44,904 bases of DNA from Lenisia limosa (GCA_001655205.1 LPNZ01008668.1:1-44904); one strand, 5' to 3'. Counted from the stretch's first letter, positions 10,801 through 22,974 are shown. Notes: generated by a model from the letters alone, not told the origin. A program made the numbers and translations.

Positions 10801-13800
10801 TTCAGTGCAGTCTTCAGCCTCTCAATGGTCTCCACGGCCAAGCTGTATTGTTGCTGCAACGCTAAAGGGTTAGCTTCATCATCAGAAATGGAAGAGTCTT
10901 CGATAAATCGCGTAAGCAACAGCCAGGCTCACCATCAGGCATTGAAGACGGAACAGGAAGAGAGGAGTCACCCAAGGCGCCGGCCGCTGCAAGTCTCGTG
11001 TTCGCTGCGCGAAGCCTTTCCTCGTAGCCTATTGCCTGAACGTTAATGACTGGTCTGAGCGTTTATTACCTCGCTTCGCGCTGACACGAGCGCCTTTTCA
11101 GCTTGGTCCGTGCGGCGGCGAAGGTCGGAGCATATTTCTCGCTCGTCTGCTAGTCTCGATTTTAGGGCTGCAACTACTTCATCCTGGGGAATCAATCAAC
11201 CATGTTAAAGCGAACCTGGTTGGCAATTCTCGCAATGAGCTCCTCCTTAGGCTCAGATCCCGACGGCTTGGGGACTAGCAACAAGGCTTCCACCGCAGTG
11301 TCCACAGCTGAAGGGATGAGGTCAAAAAAGTCCGAACCGGTTCGAGTCTCCTGAGTCGAGACATGATTTCGGGCCGAGGAAGCTGGAAAATGAGACCCAC
11401 ACAAGGGCAAACCAGGTGGTGACGGCTGAGATGTTGATGAAGTAGCGTCAAACATCACTGGTTTTGCGGGCGGCGTTTTAATGGTCTGAGCAGGCACAGA
11501 CATGGATACTGCCGGGTTTTGCTCGGTTTCCTCCAGCTGAACGCGAAGGCCGATATTCGCTCGTTGCTCTTCAACAAGCAGGGTCTTGGGTGTGAGGGTC
11601 AATAATGGCAAACCTTCAGCGCCGTATTGGTGTCAAGCATGCATTGCAGCCTGGCTTCCAGCTCGTTTGAAGGCATGTTACCCCATGAGGACACATAAGT
11701 AGGCTGAACTAAATCGGTTTCACCAGCTGGCTCGGCTAAGGAGTAAATTGGATGGAAACCTGCCAACCAATATGCTTTTCTGGCGGCGAGGGAATGGGTG
11801 TGGGAGTTGCCAGGGAAGGAGGAGAAACTGAAACGGTCAAAAAAAAAGTAGATGTACATACGTATTGGAGCAGCAGGTTCCACAAGTATAGGTGAAGACT
11901 GCTGTGTTCTTTCGGGTTCAAGAGCAATAGTGGCTGGAGATTCTAATACTATCATGAGGAGAGCAAAATTGGAAACTTTATGTCCAAAAAAAGCCCAAAA
12001 TCAACTCTGTTGGCTATCATGGGGGAGAAAACATGGAAAACTAAAAACTAAAAACAACTTTTTCTTAACTTTGGGTTTGAAGAAAGTGGGAGGGGTGGTG
12101 AGGGCTGTCCATCTTCAATAAAGGTCAGAACAAACCTCTTGACCTCATTACTGGGGCAGTGGCCATACTAGGAGGAGGAGTCTCAAACCTAGACAGTAAG
12201 AAACTAAAAACCAATAACTGAAGAAAATACCTTGAAACAGAAGCTCCCAACGGTGCAGTGTTGTTGAGGTCCAAAGGAATGAATGTCGCTATTGCCTGCT
12301 CCCCAGTCTCCGTGATTTCGGTTTTATTCAGTCCGTCAGAGGAATTGAGAGAGAGTGTCACATCGGCCTGGAGCAATAACGAATATGCCTCCTTCAATCC
12401 CCAGTACTCAGCCTACCCTTCTTCTCAACCGCCGCAACGGCAGATTTCCAGCTCTCGAAGACGCGAGGGCTGAGGGGCGAGGACTGCAACTTGCAGGGAC
12501 GCCAACAGGAGCGTCTCCTGCCTCAATGATACTGACTGCATGCTCAATTGACGACATTGTCTGATCGGGGGACTAAAGAGTCAGATAAGCTTCATCTTAC
12601 CTCTTCCGTCGCCCCCTTCGCTGCATGATACAAATCATCCGAAGTCAGCCCCATCCGGGCAGCCTTTTCTCCACGAGCAAGAGCTGCATATCTTAATTCC
12701 TGTGGGATCAAGCAGACTTATAAAGACCACCTTTTTCAGTGCAACGACTTCCTCCTCTAGCATTGCCACTTCGGTTGTAAGTTGCCGGTTAAGAGCACGG
12801 AGTTGTTCGAGTTGGACGGACCTATGATGTCCTAGTGCTTCGAGGCCAATTTCCACTGAAGGGTCCAGGCTAAAGCGTCAACAAGGCCTCGACTCTCACC
12901 CCATTTGAAGTTTCGCAGCAGAGAGCTGGTCTGCAAGTTCGCCAATTTGCCTTTCCCGTTTATTCGCTTGTTCAACCAATTCAGCGATCTGAGTGTCTCT
13001 TGTGTGAATAGATTTACTGAACAGATAAGAAGACATATCCACATTTCACAAACAATAGCTCATTGATTTCCTCTGAAGCTTCCTCGAGTCCATACACATC
13101 TGGGCATTATACCCAAGAAGAGGAGCCAAACCTTTTTCATATGCCTTCATGCGAGCCTTCATCGATATAATTTCGCTTTCCTTTCCAGCAGCACGATTAT
13201 CAGCCTAAAAGTAAGTTTTCACCTCCTAAACTCCTTTTGCCTACCTCTGCACGAAGTCGATCTGAGTTTGCAATTTGAAGTTCCTTTGCTTGCAACTATA
13301 ACCATTAATTACTGTCGGGTGGCTGACCTGAGACTTGTACTCGCTGTGCAGCCTAGAGATGTCTGCCGAAAGTCGGGCGTGTGCTGCAGACTGCAAAGTA
13401 ATCATTAGTGACAACAAAAAGCCATAAAAGGCTGCATCCAGCCAATCCCACCATCACATATAATATTTGATAAGTTTACCTACCGAGGTTGCCTCAAGTT
13501 CCGAAAACTGTTCAGCCAAAAAGTCCAAGTCTTTGCCACTCTCATCAATCTAAAGCTTAGAAAATTTATCTTTGGTCTCACCTCTTCTCTTAGGTTTTTA
13601 ATTACGTCATCCCTTTCGTGAATTGCTCTTCGTAAATCATCAGCAGAAGCCTGAACGTCAAAACAGTCATTAGAGACATACATGCTTCGCCTCCTCCCTC
13701 AATGATTCAATCTCTCGACTCAGGCTGTTATGATGAGAAAAAGGTCATTTTCGCAACATCATTATATTGAGTAAACCTTCATTGTTATCACTCACCGTGC

Positions 13801-15447
13801 AACCTCCGCAGCTCTCACCATTAGCACGGCGTCACGATCAGCAATTTCAGTTTTCCATTTTGACACCTATATAATAACCAAGTCTTTATGGCACTTCCGA
13901 ACCTCTTCGTCAAGTCCGATGACAACAGCTTTCTCAGCACCCTGCCGAGCCTCAACCTCTATCTCCATTTCGGCAAGTCGCGTCTTCAACCGATCCCTTT
14001 CACCCTACAATGTGACTATCTCCACACCACCAATCCTACCTCAACACGAGCTAAGTCATCATCGTTGCTGCGCATAGTGTTTCGTGACGCCTCAACCTTA
14101 AAGAGTTATTGATATTTGAAAGCAGACATATCAACTCAATCCCACCTGAAACTCAAGTTGCTTATTCGAAGCCTGGCTCTCTTTCAACTGAAGGAGTCAA
14201 AAAGAACTCAACCTAGAAGCCAACCTGAACTTGAACGTATTTTATATCCTCAGCAAGAGCATCATTGGCGCGAGATAGCACTGCTACTTCTCTGAGAACT
14301 CTTGACAATTCTCGATTCTTTCCCTAAAAACTCAAAAGATCAAAAGGTTTCCATGGTCTTATATTGGAAATATTGACTCGTAATAGGCAATCGTGCTCCA
14401 ACCTGAATTTCAAGTTTGAACTGCCTGTCCTCACTTTCGCGAGTATCAAGGGCAGAAGAGTTCTTTCTCATTTGCTCCCTGAAAGAAAAGTTAGCAGCAC
14501 AAGGACCTTACTTAAACTCTTGGACGTCTGCCCTGAGCTGCTGGTTGTCAGACTCCATGTCGGCCACTCGAGCTTTATGTTGTTCCATTTCCTGCAGGAT
14601 ATTATTAAAAACCGGAAGCGTACCAGATCCATTTGCTTCTTTTCTTCTTGTTCCTGGTCAATCTGATCGTCCTTTTGACGAATCACTTCGCGACTCTTTT
14701 CCAGCTCTTCTCTAAGCGCGTCTACCTCGTCACGAGCTGCTTGCAGGTCCTCTAAAGCTACCATCGTCATAAATTAAGACAAACTAACACCGAATAGTGA
14801 ATGGACAAAAACAACAATAAAGTTACTTCCGTACCATGACCACCGCCGTGTTGCTGCATATCAACTAGGGCAGCAACTTCTTGCTCCAATGTCTGCGGTA
14901 GTGTGAAATACAGATCTTTACTAACTACATAGGCAAAACATACCCCAATTTCTTGCTGTAGAGCATCGTTCTCTACCTGTAAGTCAGAGCTTCCCTAATG
15001 AATTAATTAGTTTTGTATTTGACTTGTTTTTGGATCATGCCTTTCCCTATTTTGGATACTACAGCAACATCCTCATACATCTCCTGCATTTGTCTTCAGG
15101 TGTCTAAAACCGTTAGTGCTGTGTACCAAAGACAAGGCAATTTCCTCCAACTAACTGTATACAAATCTGGGCCACCTGCGCAAGCTGAAGCGCATCTTGG
15201 AATGCTTCATCGTCGGTGGGAAGCCCTAAAAGTTACTTGCCATGGTTGCCCTACCAATATCAAGAGCAGACTTCAGGGAAACCTCTTGAAAGTGGGAGAT
15301 GCAATCAGGGAGAAGCTCAACGTCTGCTTCAGGCTAGGGAATCATGGAGAACAACAAGAATTCCGGTCCATCCTGCCCCCATACATTCTCTGTGTCAATG
15401 CCAAGGATGATCTCCCAGTCCACTGGTCGAGTCCCGGTCCCTAGCAT
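7896..15447 (-). CDS. CEP290: CEP290-like ciliary transition-zone coiled-coil protein
   Basis: CEP290 is a very long coiled-coil protein that links the microtubule doublets to the membrane at the ciliary transition zone. The spliced N-terminus (start ATG 15447-15445) reads VDWEIILGIDTENPEADVE, closely resembling the conserved CEP290 opening INWKEIMKVD. Heptad-rich exons then run the whole length. Later landmarks are LKSREESVERYRQLL (about 10760-10830), matching the KEEVLKKYQRLLEKA region, and SLRAKLATKDKELAALKIAL (about 10140-10205), matching the family's NLVERLKSQLALKEKQQKAL block. The C-terminal exon has LEDDKFWTEVETLKNAY, like the family's FDPSFFEEIEDLKYNY, then LYDSELRKVCSESG and a short proline run. 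The stop is taken as TAA 7896-7898; reading through the last intron would instead stop at 7978. Dozens of short introns are present, and an assembly gap removes part at 8646-8722. The P/S/T-rich stretch around 11200-11950 could be a lineage-specific insertion. Confidence 0.83.
8646..8722. other. Assembly gap (Ns) next to a C run
   Basis: This second run of N bases lies within the 3' part of the CEP290-like gene. Like the first gap, it follows directly after a run of about 11 C. Some coding sequence of the coiled coil is probably lost here. Confidence 0.95.
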
Positions 15448-16077
15448 CTTAACTGAAAAGGCGATTATGAAACATAACCGACAATGATATCATATGGCAG
15501 TTACCCTTTGAGAATAGTCAATTACCCCTCAGACATCTTGACTTTCCAGTCCCCAAAGCAATATAATAAAAAAAATAACTTGGCTGAGGAGTAGAGATAA
15601 TCACAGCAAACCCGTTAGGAAGGCGCTTTTCCGTTCGTCTTCAGCTAAGGAGAAAGCAGCTATGGCCCTCTGTTGAGTTGGTCTGCCCTCTGGTGTGAGC
15701 AGGCTCTTCAATCAACAAACTGCAATCAACAATTCTTGCAAGGAGAGTAGCCTAGGGTGGGAGGATGATGACGCCGCGTTCGACCACCCTTGGATCTAAG
15801 CCGAGTCTAAGCCTAGCTTTTTTTAGATGTTAGGATGTGAGGGTTAGATTTTGCAGTGTTTAATAAGGAAAGGGAGGGGGGAGGGGAAAGGCGACCTGGC
15901 ATAGTAGAATATATACCTGGGGCTCTGAGGTTACCCAGTTTGGTCTTTTCAGGAAAAACACCTTGCCTGCACCTAGCAATTGCCTATTGATTGCCTAGTA
16001 AGAACACTAAGAGTGCTAAGAACAGAAAATCCGATGGACTTACTCCGAACGGGCCAAAAAAAGCAGATATATTTAAG
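15448..16077. promoter_or_regulatory. Divergent spacer between CEP290-like gene and Zn2Cys6 gene
   Basis: This region separates two divergent genes and should hold both promoters. It contains a purine-rich stretch (about 15868-15890, GGAAAGGGAGGGGGGAGGGG) and a direct repeat of CAATCAACAA near 15710-15735. The 3' part may also contain a first, non-ATG-initiated or separately spliced exon of the Zn2Cys6 gene: the frame of that gene is open from 15991, where it begins with TTG just after an in-frame stop and just after a possible AG acceptor. No other coding sequence is seen. Confidence 0.4.
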
Positions 16078-19000
16078 ATGGTCACTCAGAAGAAAGGCCA
16101 TTCAAGGGTTTCCAACGCGTGTTTAACATGTGCCAAGCGCAAGGTTTGTAAATATTCAAAGTCCGAACACTTGCCAGCATTTTCTCACTTCATTCTTTAG
16201 GTCAAGTGTGATGGGAAGGTTTGCATGGAGTAAGGAGTGCCTGCTTTCTTGCTGTTCAATTTTATTTTTTAAAAATAGTGTAAAAAAATGGCAATATTTT
16301 GATTCTTTTTTGTAGGGCATTCACATTTTCTAGAAGAATTATCACAGTTTCTTCAACTTTGTTATTTTATTTGTACCATGCTTCCGAGGCCGTTTTTTTT
16401 TATTTTTCTTCTTGAATGTACAAATTCAATCTTTAGCAACCTTGTACCCGTTGTCAAAAGCGGGGTGACGTTTGTGAATATGGAAATGTCAAGAGAAAAA
16501 TTCGTGGGTTTTTTTTTTTTGTTTTTTTAATCCTTAAGTTTATCAAAGAAAAGATGGCGAGACGTCTTCTATTCCTTATAATGTATGAGGTGTGAAAAAC
16601 CTATATGTAACTGATCATCATCAAAGATATGTATGGTAAGGATTTCCAATGACGTTGTAGCCAACTGATGGTGATGAGCCGATGAACGAGATTGTGTCCT
16701 ACGTTGTCAACTCGCAGCCCAACTCCATTGCCTGTATGAATGGGCTAAATTCAAAATTGAAATGAAGCGCTGAATGTAATATATATGTATGATCAAATGC
16801 TGTATCATATCGGTAGGGCAAAATGGAAAATGATAACGTATCTGCCGAAACTGTCTACAAAGGGTCTTGAAAAGAGAAACTCTTCAGTCATTTACCTTAC
16901 ATCTCTGTTAACATACATTTACTATAGTATATTGATTTTGGTAGTGAAATTGGGAAAGCGGCAGTTTGAAGAACATGACATTCACTCGTTTTTTGAGGCC
17001 AAAGAGGTAAGAGGAGTCTTTCAAAGCTGTGTTTATCATGAAAGGTTCGCGAAGATACCACAAAAACTTTCATTCAGTTTGTTCAATATAACCAAGTTGA
17101 CATCTTTGATCGGTGAGTTTTACTGGGTTGAATTACATCGTAGTGATGATCTCATTTCAATACGAAATTTGTCAAACAGTGGAGTTCTTCATATGATGGA
17201 GGCTATTAATCAAAGAGCCAATCTCGTATGGAAACAATATGCTTTTTTTTACAGTTTAGAACATTGAAGCGGCGGACCAACACCAGGAGATTGTTGTTGA
17301 ATCTTTGCGTACGCCTTTATCCTGTTTTGATTACTATTTAGAGAGAATATGTAGTCGCCCAACCCTGCACACTGCCTCTGTGTTTGTTGGGGATTTTGTT
17401 TTGAAGTCATACCAACCAGTTTCCATTTCACTATTTAGTTTTGCCCTACTGTGCTTCTATTCAGCTGAAAGTTTTATTGGAACGTCAAGAGTTTGCTTCA
17501 TTTCAGATTTCCTCTTATACCTCTTCAGTACGCTCAATTAGCACGAAAATATGCCAGTTCCCAGCCCAACTACCTCTCCTATCACGTCATCTCATCCACT
17601 ATTTTTCTTGAAGGAGGAAATGCTGTGGTTTGTGCTTATTTTGAGCGTACTCACTCATTATCATAGGATAGCGATAAAGCACATTCAGTCATGGTCAGCA
17701 TGGGCGCCTTACTGCGCAATCCTGACGCCAGACCAATCACCCGTACAAACCTACTCATCTACTCCCTCTATTTTCACATTCACCAACACACAAATCTGCC
17801 TCTAAATGCGCATGAGAATCTTTCAACAACAGTGGGGACTGTTTTTATTGTTTGACTTCAGGTTGATTACATTTCGCGCCTCCATTGTATCACCCATGAT
17901 TGCCACCAAACTGTGTCATCGCTTTCATGCGACTACGTTAGTCCTCCAATTCAAAGTAAGGGAACATCGAGGTGTTGTTGTTATCTTTCAGGTGATGATT
18001 TACAAGCTCTTCTCTCTTACCTCAACATTATCAAATCGTAGGTATTATCTGTACCGAGGTGATGTTTCATTTTAGGGAAGCTAATGAAGTCGGAGTCTAT
18101 ATGTTGTTACTGAAAGAGAGGATTCTTCGATCCCTTTTATTACTTCATGGTCGCTATATTGACGAAGCCGCTGCGATTGCACGGTTGGAACTGGTGTTGG
18201 TGCAATGTTTATTTCTGAATTTTTTCAGGGAGGCGGTTACGTTATTCAGTGCCCACCGTCTTCTCTACCATACTGCTCACATTACTATTTGCTGGGGGTT
18301 CCTATTGGGGTGCCTGCTTACTGCTTTAAGCCTCAAAGTAAGTAAAGTTTTCAATGTTAATTCTCAGAATGAGATGAGTGTTTTCAGCGAGAGTCTCCAG
18401 AGCATTAGTGTTGGTTTCACAGAACTGAAACCCTTATTCAACATCTTTTCCCTTTTCAACAGGCACATGCCTTCTTCTATTGACCAGTGCAACATCGTAA
18501 GCGGTTTGAATGTTTGGATTTGTTTTCACCAATGTCAACTATTTGCTGTTTTTCTTTTTCCTAATTCACAGATGACAACAAACGCCTCCAGTACAGTAGA
18601 ACCTCACAAGCTTTATACCAAACCCCGGGGTCCAAGCTCAACTTTCAGGGCGGTTACTTTTCCTGAGGTATGGTTTTCTTTCAATTTTTATTTTTTAGAC
18701 ATTCAGTTTGATGAATTCTGAATCAAATGATTTCATTAATTCGGAATCCAACGATGAATTTGTAAGACTCTGATGTACTAACTTTATATTTCAGGGTTTT
18801 GATTCATTCACTTCATTGGAACCACAGTTGAATCAAGAAAGCACTTCGATATACATCCCAGTATGGCTCCAAAGGTTGTCCCTTCAGCAGCGAGTCAATC
18901 TTGGTATGAGAATTGTGTTGGGGTTATGGTAGAACGCTGGGGTTGTTCCAAAATTCTGTTTTTCATAGATACAGGACGCATGCCCCGTCTATGGACACGA

Positions 19001-19147
19001 CACCTGATAGATGAACTCAAGGTTTGATATTTGAGTGCAATTGACAAAGAGTTGATATTATTATATTTCTTATCTCTTTAGGTTCTTTATCGAAGCAAAA
19101 ACATTCGAGAACCAATGTTTTTTAACATTCATTCTCCAGGTAGTTAG
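16078..19147 (+). CDS. Zn(II)2Cys6 binuclear-cluster transcription factor
   Basis: The first exons splice to ACLTCAKRK, VKCDGK and QPCTRCQKRGDVCEYG. The cysteine spacing is C-x2-C-x6-C-x5-C-x2-C-x6-C, exactly the Gal4-type cluster that holds two zinc ions and binds CGG-type DNA sites. Basic residues follow (NVKRKIRG), then a long, poorly conserved body. Recognisable helical stretches there are VLHMMEAINQRANL, QALLSYLNIIKS and YMLLLKERILRSLLLL. The C-terminus includes YIPVWLQRLSLQQRVNL, RLWTRHLIDELK and SKNIREPMFFN, ending at TAG 19145-19147. The start is uncertain: ATG 16078 is in frame (MVTQKKGHSRVSN), but the frame is open back to 15991. Many introns make the middle hard to join, and I could not confirm a fungal middle-homology or PAS domain. 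It converges with the secreted RCC1 gene about 170 bp downstream. Confidence 0.8.
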
Positions 19148-19320
19148 ACTTTTTCTTTTATGTTTACTGGTCTCAATTATGTAATAGTTTTCAATTTCTT
19201 AATTTACTCTATGATTTTTAAAGGCAAGTACAATCATAATACATAAACAGAATATCTGACGAAAAAAGAAGCTCAGATATTATTATTATTGAAGGTTGGT
19301 GGATTAAGAAAGCCAGAGAG

Positions 19321-21458
19321 TCAAGCTGATCTTTGGAAGAAAACAAAACCCTCCCCAGAAGCGACATCAATGGTTTTGTCATTGAACTCTGCAACCTAAA
19401 GATCACTCTATAAATACTGCAACCATACCTTTTCAACTGTATAAGGTTCACCTAATCTGCCACCACATTTAGCCGAAGTTTCTTCGTGGAAGAACCCATA
19501 AATTGCACCATGACAGCCTATACGTAAAAGATGAAAACATCCGACACCAACCACCCCAAAAATAAAAGCCACTTGGTGAAGCTTCGAGGTTTTGAACTTT
19601 GGTGCACAAAGTGGAACTTAAACAATGAGATGTCAAATCAGCTTACGAGGTTTTTAAAATTTCAGGTTTCGCCAAGCGCTCTCCAATTTGACCCCAGACA
19701 ATCAATTGTCCCTCACCTGTATGTTAACATATCTAAAAAGCAGTACTGTTAATTGCAGCACAATTCACAGAATTACAAGTGATATCTTCAACCGAGGTCA
19801 AACGAGGGTCTTTAAGCTACTCATAATTAGTGGACAATGCCATACCAATGTCCACTCATTGGCAGTCTGACTGAGGCACTGGCCATTGGATGAGTCACCC
19901 CTACACCAAATCGAACCAGAATCTAAAATTATAACAGCATTCATCATACCGTCAATTCCAACCACTGTAGACGCTGAGAGTTTCCCAAGTTGAACAAGCA
20001 AACCCCGAGAAATTCGCGTAATACCCAACGAAACCCGAACAGTTGACGTCGACACAATCTAAAAATTAGAACAAAATAAGAATGCGACTCTCACTTCACT
20101 AAATAAGTTTGAACCTGCGCCCAAAACAGATCCATTTGCTGATGAATTAGTTGTTGATAAGAAGCACTACCAAGAAGAATATGAGATGTTTCCGATCCAC
20201 AAGCAAGGTCAATGATTTTCTCTGTTATTCCCAATTCTGGTGTTACCTAAAACGCTCATAACAATTACGCAACGAATCAAGAAGTTGTTTTACAATATTC
20301 TTCTTTATTCGGTATTTCATTCCTCATACTTCAATGGGAACGCTTGACTGCTGAACAGTATTTGTGAAGAGTTGGCGGCGGTTATTATTACCCCAGGCAA
20401 AGACTCTGTATGTTGCTGTGTTTATCAATTTTTGAAAACTGTGATGTCCAACCAGTAACTACAACAACATGGTCAGACCCAGCAGCAAGCATCGCCACAG
20501 GCGGGAGATACTCAACGGGGATCTTGAAGGGATATGGTAGCTCAGTTCTGATGGTCCCATCCCCTGTCTAAAACGAGTGATAAAAATAAGTTTACACAAA
20601 CCTGGCCAAACATATTTAATCCCCAGGAGTAAACGCTTCCATCTAAACAGTGAGAGCGGCAGACCGTGATCGTACCTTTCATTACAGCGTAAGAGGTAAC
20701 TCCCCCAGCCACAATTCCAGCAACATGCGGAGGCACAAGTGCCTTGACAAGAGTTGATGAGTTAGTTGCCTTTGCATTACCAAGCTTAAAGCCAGTTCCT
20801 TCCCCGCAGCCTTCAATCCAAGACTCATTCAGAAACCTGGCGATAAAACTCCTCAACAGCCTACTCTGCAACATCAATTTCTTCATTTATGAATAGTGGC
20901 TCAACCGAAGATGAAACTAATTATTAGTTAACAATTTCCATCAAAGATAGGAAGTAAGTCATATGTCATACTGCATCGAGGTATTGGTGTGTAGCCGTCT
21001 GATTTGGAAAAAATGAAGTCCGCTTTTTCTTCAAGAAGGTGACTGCCTTCAGGGCAATTCAATCGGCAGGCAAAGTCATGTTCTTAAGGTTATTCTTTAT
21101 TTGATCCTACTTTTTGGCTTAGAGCAAGCTAAACCACTTGGCATAAAGCAAGCCCTGAAAAACATCTAAAAAGCTGAGATTGACCATAAAAAGGCAATTG
21201 AACAGGTTGGAGAAAAAAAAAGTATGAAGACACTTTCATTGCAACCATCAAATTTCATAATATTATTGTCAAAATTGAAAATTTTCAAGAAGAACATACA
21301 AAGGGGATGGCTGTTGATTTAGAAGCAAGTGTTGGGTGAGAGACTGGTACGCTGATGGTAAATGGAAGAGATGATCGTACAAACCAATATTCAGAGTCTT
21401 CTTGTGAGGAGCACAAAGATACAAATAGCACAAGAAATAACCAGAAGACAAGCTGCAT
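19321..21458 (-). CDS. RCC1-repeat protein with an N-terminal signal peptide
   Basis: The start ATG (21458-21456) opens a typical secretory signal: MQLVFWLFLVLFVSLCSS, then charged EDSEYWFVRSS. A later exon reads HDFACRLNCPEGSHLLEEKA. RCC1 repeat cores follow: VAGGVTSYAVMK with DGSVYSWGLNMFGQ, TGDGTIRTELPYPFKIP, MLAAGSDHVVV, RVFAWGNNNRRQLF, DLACGSETSHILL, and VVGIDGMMNAVIILDSGS. Further on are EGQLIVWGQIGERLAKPE and, last, VASGEGFVFFQRSA before TGA (19321-19323). The protein therefore appears to be an extracellular, vacuolar or ER-lumen beta-propeller. Most RCC1 proteins are nuclear or cytosolic, so the signal peptide is unusual. The joins between the signal-peptide exon and the first repeat (about 21060-21350) are unclear and could hide an extra exon. 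Its subfamily and ligand are unknown. Confidence 0.78.
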
Positions 21459-21967
21459 TTTGACCTGCTTGCTTCCCCCTTCGTCTCTTCTTTTTCTGGG
21501 AAGGTGGTAGTTGTTGTGGTGAAGGAAAACGGCGGAATGTTGGTATGTGTTAACAACTTGGCAGAGTGTTTTGGACGATGAGGAGGGACTAGGGGTGGAT
21601 ATATAATCTTCCTCTAGCTCAATAGCTGTGGGGCAAAAAGAGGCAAAAAAGAGGCAAAAGCCAACCACTGAAAGCGTCTGATTCTGATCTCAAAGATCAT
21701 TTTCTATTCCGCGACCCTCTGCCAACCCACCCACAACCCACCCATCTGTCCAACACTTGCAACACTTGGCCGTTGCTTGTCCAACACCCACCAAAACTAA
21801 TTAAGAGCAGCGCAAGGCAGCAGCAGTACACCTGCAACTAAAGCACAATGCACAATAGTATCATACGATTAAATATTCTGGACAATTCCAAAGAATTTTG
21901 GACAAGCACTATTATAAATACATCGTGTCAACGCAAGTATTTTACCCCATGCGTTCAAGAACCCAAA
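21459..21967. other. Intergenic spacer upstream of the secreted RCC1 gene
   Basis: About 510 bp lie between the secreted RCC1 start and the Rab32-like stop. The spacer contains a C/A-rich stretch at 21720-21795 (ACCCACCCACAACCCACCC and CCAACACTTGCAACACTTGG), similar to tracts near other gene starts, and probably holds the promoter of the RCC1 gene on the minus strand. The frame open on the minus strand at 21459-21668 has no recognisable product. Confidence 0.35.
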
Positions 21968-22974
21968 CTACGCACAGCAGCCACTCTTCTGCTTTTTCTT
22001 CTTCTGTCTTGATGACCTGAGCTCCAGTGACTCATCCTTCTCCGGCTGAACAACATTGATGTCAAGAATTTGGGCAACAAGGTGTTCAACAGAAATGTCC
22101 ACGTTTTGTCCAGATTGGGCAGAAGCAAGGTAGCTAAGCAGGTGACAATAGACGTTGAAGATTAAGTTTTAGCAACCCACTTACAATCCACAGTAGCCAT
22201 TGGCCTTACAGTAGTCTTCCATGGCTTGTTCATCGTCAGCCATACCGACGGAGGCAAGATCACACTATACGTCAATATGGAAATCAGAAAATAAAGAAAA
22301 AAGTATGATATACTATCATGCTAATAACTATGATAGCTATCCTTTCTAAACGATAGCTTTGGTCTGATTATACCTGAAATATTCATATTTCTACAACTGA
22401 AACAATTGGTTAATATTACCTTATTGGCAACCAAAACAACTGGGATGGGGGACCCATCTGGGAGAGTAACCTAAATTATAAGCCAATTTCACAAAATTCA
22501 GTCAAGGATACCTTTTTGTCAATGTCTCCCTTCCAGCTCTCAACAGCTTCGAAAGTTGCTCCTCTTGAAACATCGAACATCACAATGGCACCAACCGCCT
22601 CACGATAGTAAACCTGGTTGTCAAAAATGCCATAGAATACTATCACTAACTCTTGTCATATTTCCATATCTTTCTTGACCAGCAATGTCCCAGAGCTGTA
22701 AGCGAACTTTCGTCTCCTCATCCCAATCAATAGCTTTCAGAGCAAAATCAACCCCAATCTGAAGTAAGTCGGGTTGGAGGAGTCACTCACTGTTGGCTTG
22801 TACATTGTTCCAAATACATTGTTGACATAGCGACGGATAAAGGAGGTTTTACCAACCCCAAGATCCCCAACAACAAGAACCTTGAAGAGGCATTCTTTTT
22901 GAGGGGGCAACTCAGCTTCAACCTGAAAATGAAATTCGAAATAAGCAGCACCAATATTGTGACATGCTTACCAT
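21968..22974 (-). CDS. RAB32: Rab32/Rab38-family small GTPase
   Basis: Spliced exons give a full-length Rab. The first exon holds only the ATG (22974-22972), and the frame resumes VEAELPPQKECLFKVLVVG. G1 is GDLGVGKTSFIRRYV. Switch I is followed by IGVDFALKAIDWDEET. G3 is WDIAGQERYGNMTRVYYREA, where IAGQ rather than TAGQ is diagnostic for the Rab32 subfamily. The family's GSPIPVVLVANKCDL supplies G4, and ASAQSGQN occupies the G5 position where most Rabs have SAK. The tail is basic (RQKKKKQ) and ends SGCCA before TAG 21968-21970, a paired-cysteine site for double geranylgeranylation. Rab32-type GTPases direct traffic to lysosome-related organelles and act at ER-mitochondria contacts. About seven short introns interrupt it. 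It is divergent from MED17. Confidence 0.95.

Noticed and set aside
15013-15444. Plus-strand open frame of 143 residues near the CEP290 start
   Set aside because: The minus strand here splices to the conserved CEP290 N-terminus, so the plus frame is incidental.
16785-18721. Several plus-strand frames that look like separate small membrane proteins
   Set aside because: They read through introns of the Zn2Cys6 gene; the joined exons give soluble helical sequence with consistent phase.
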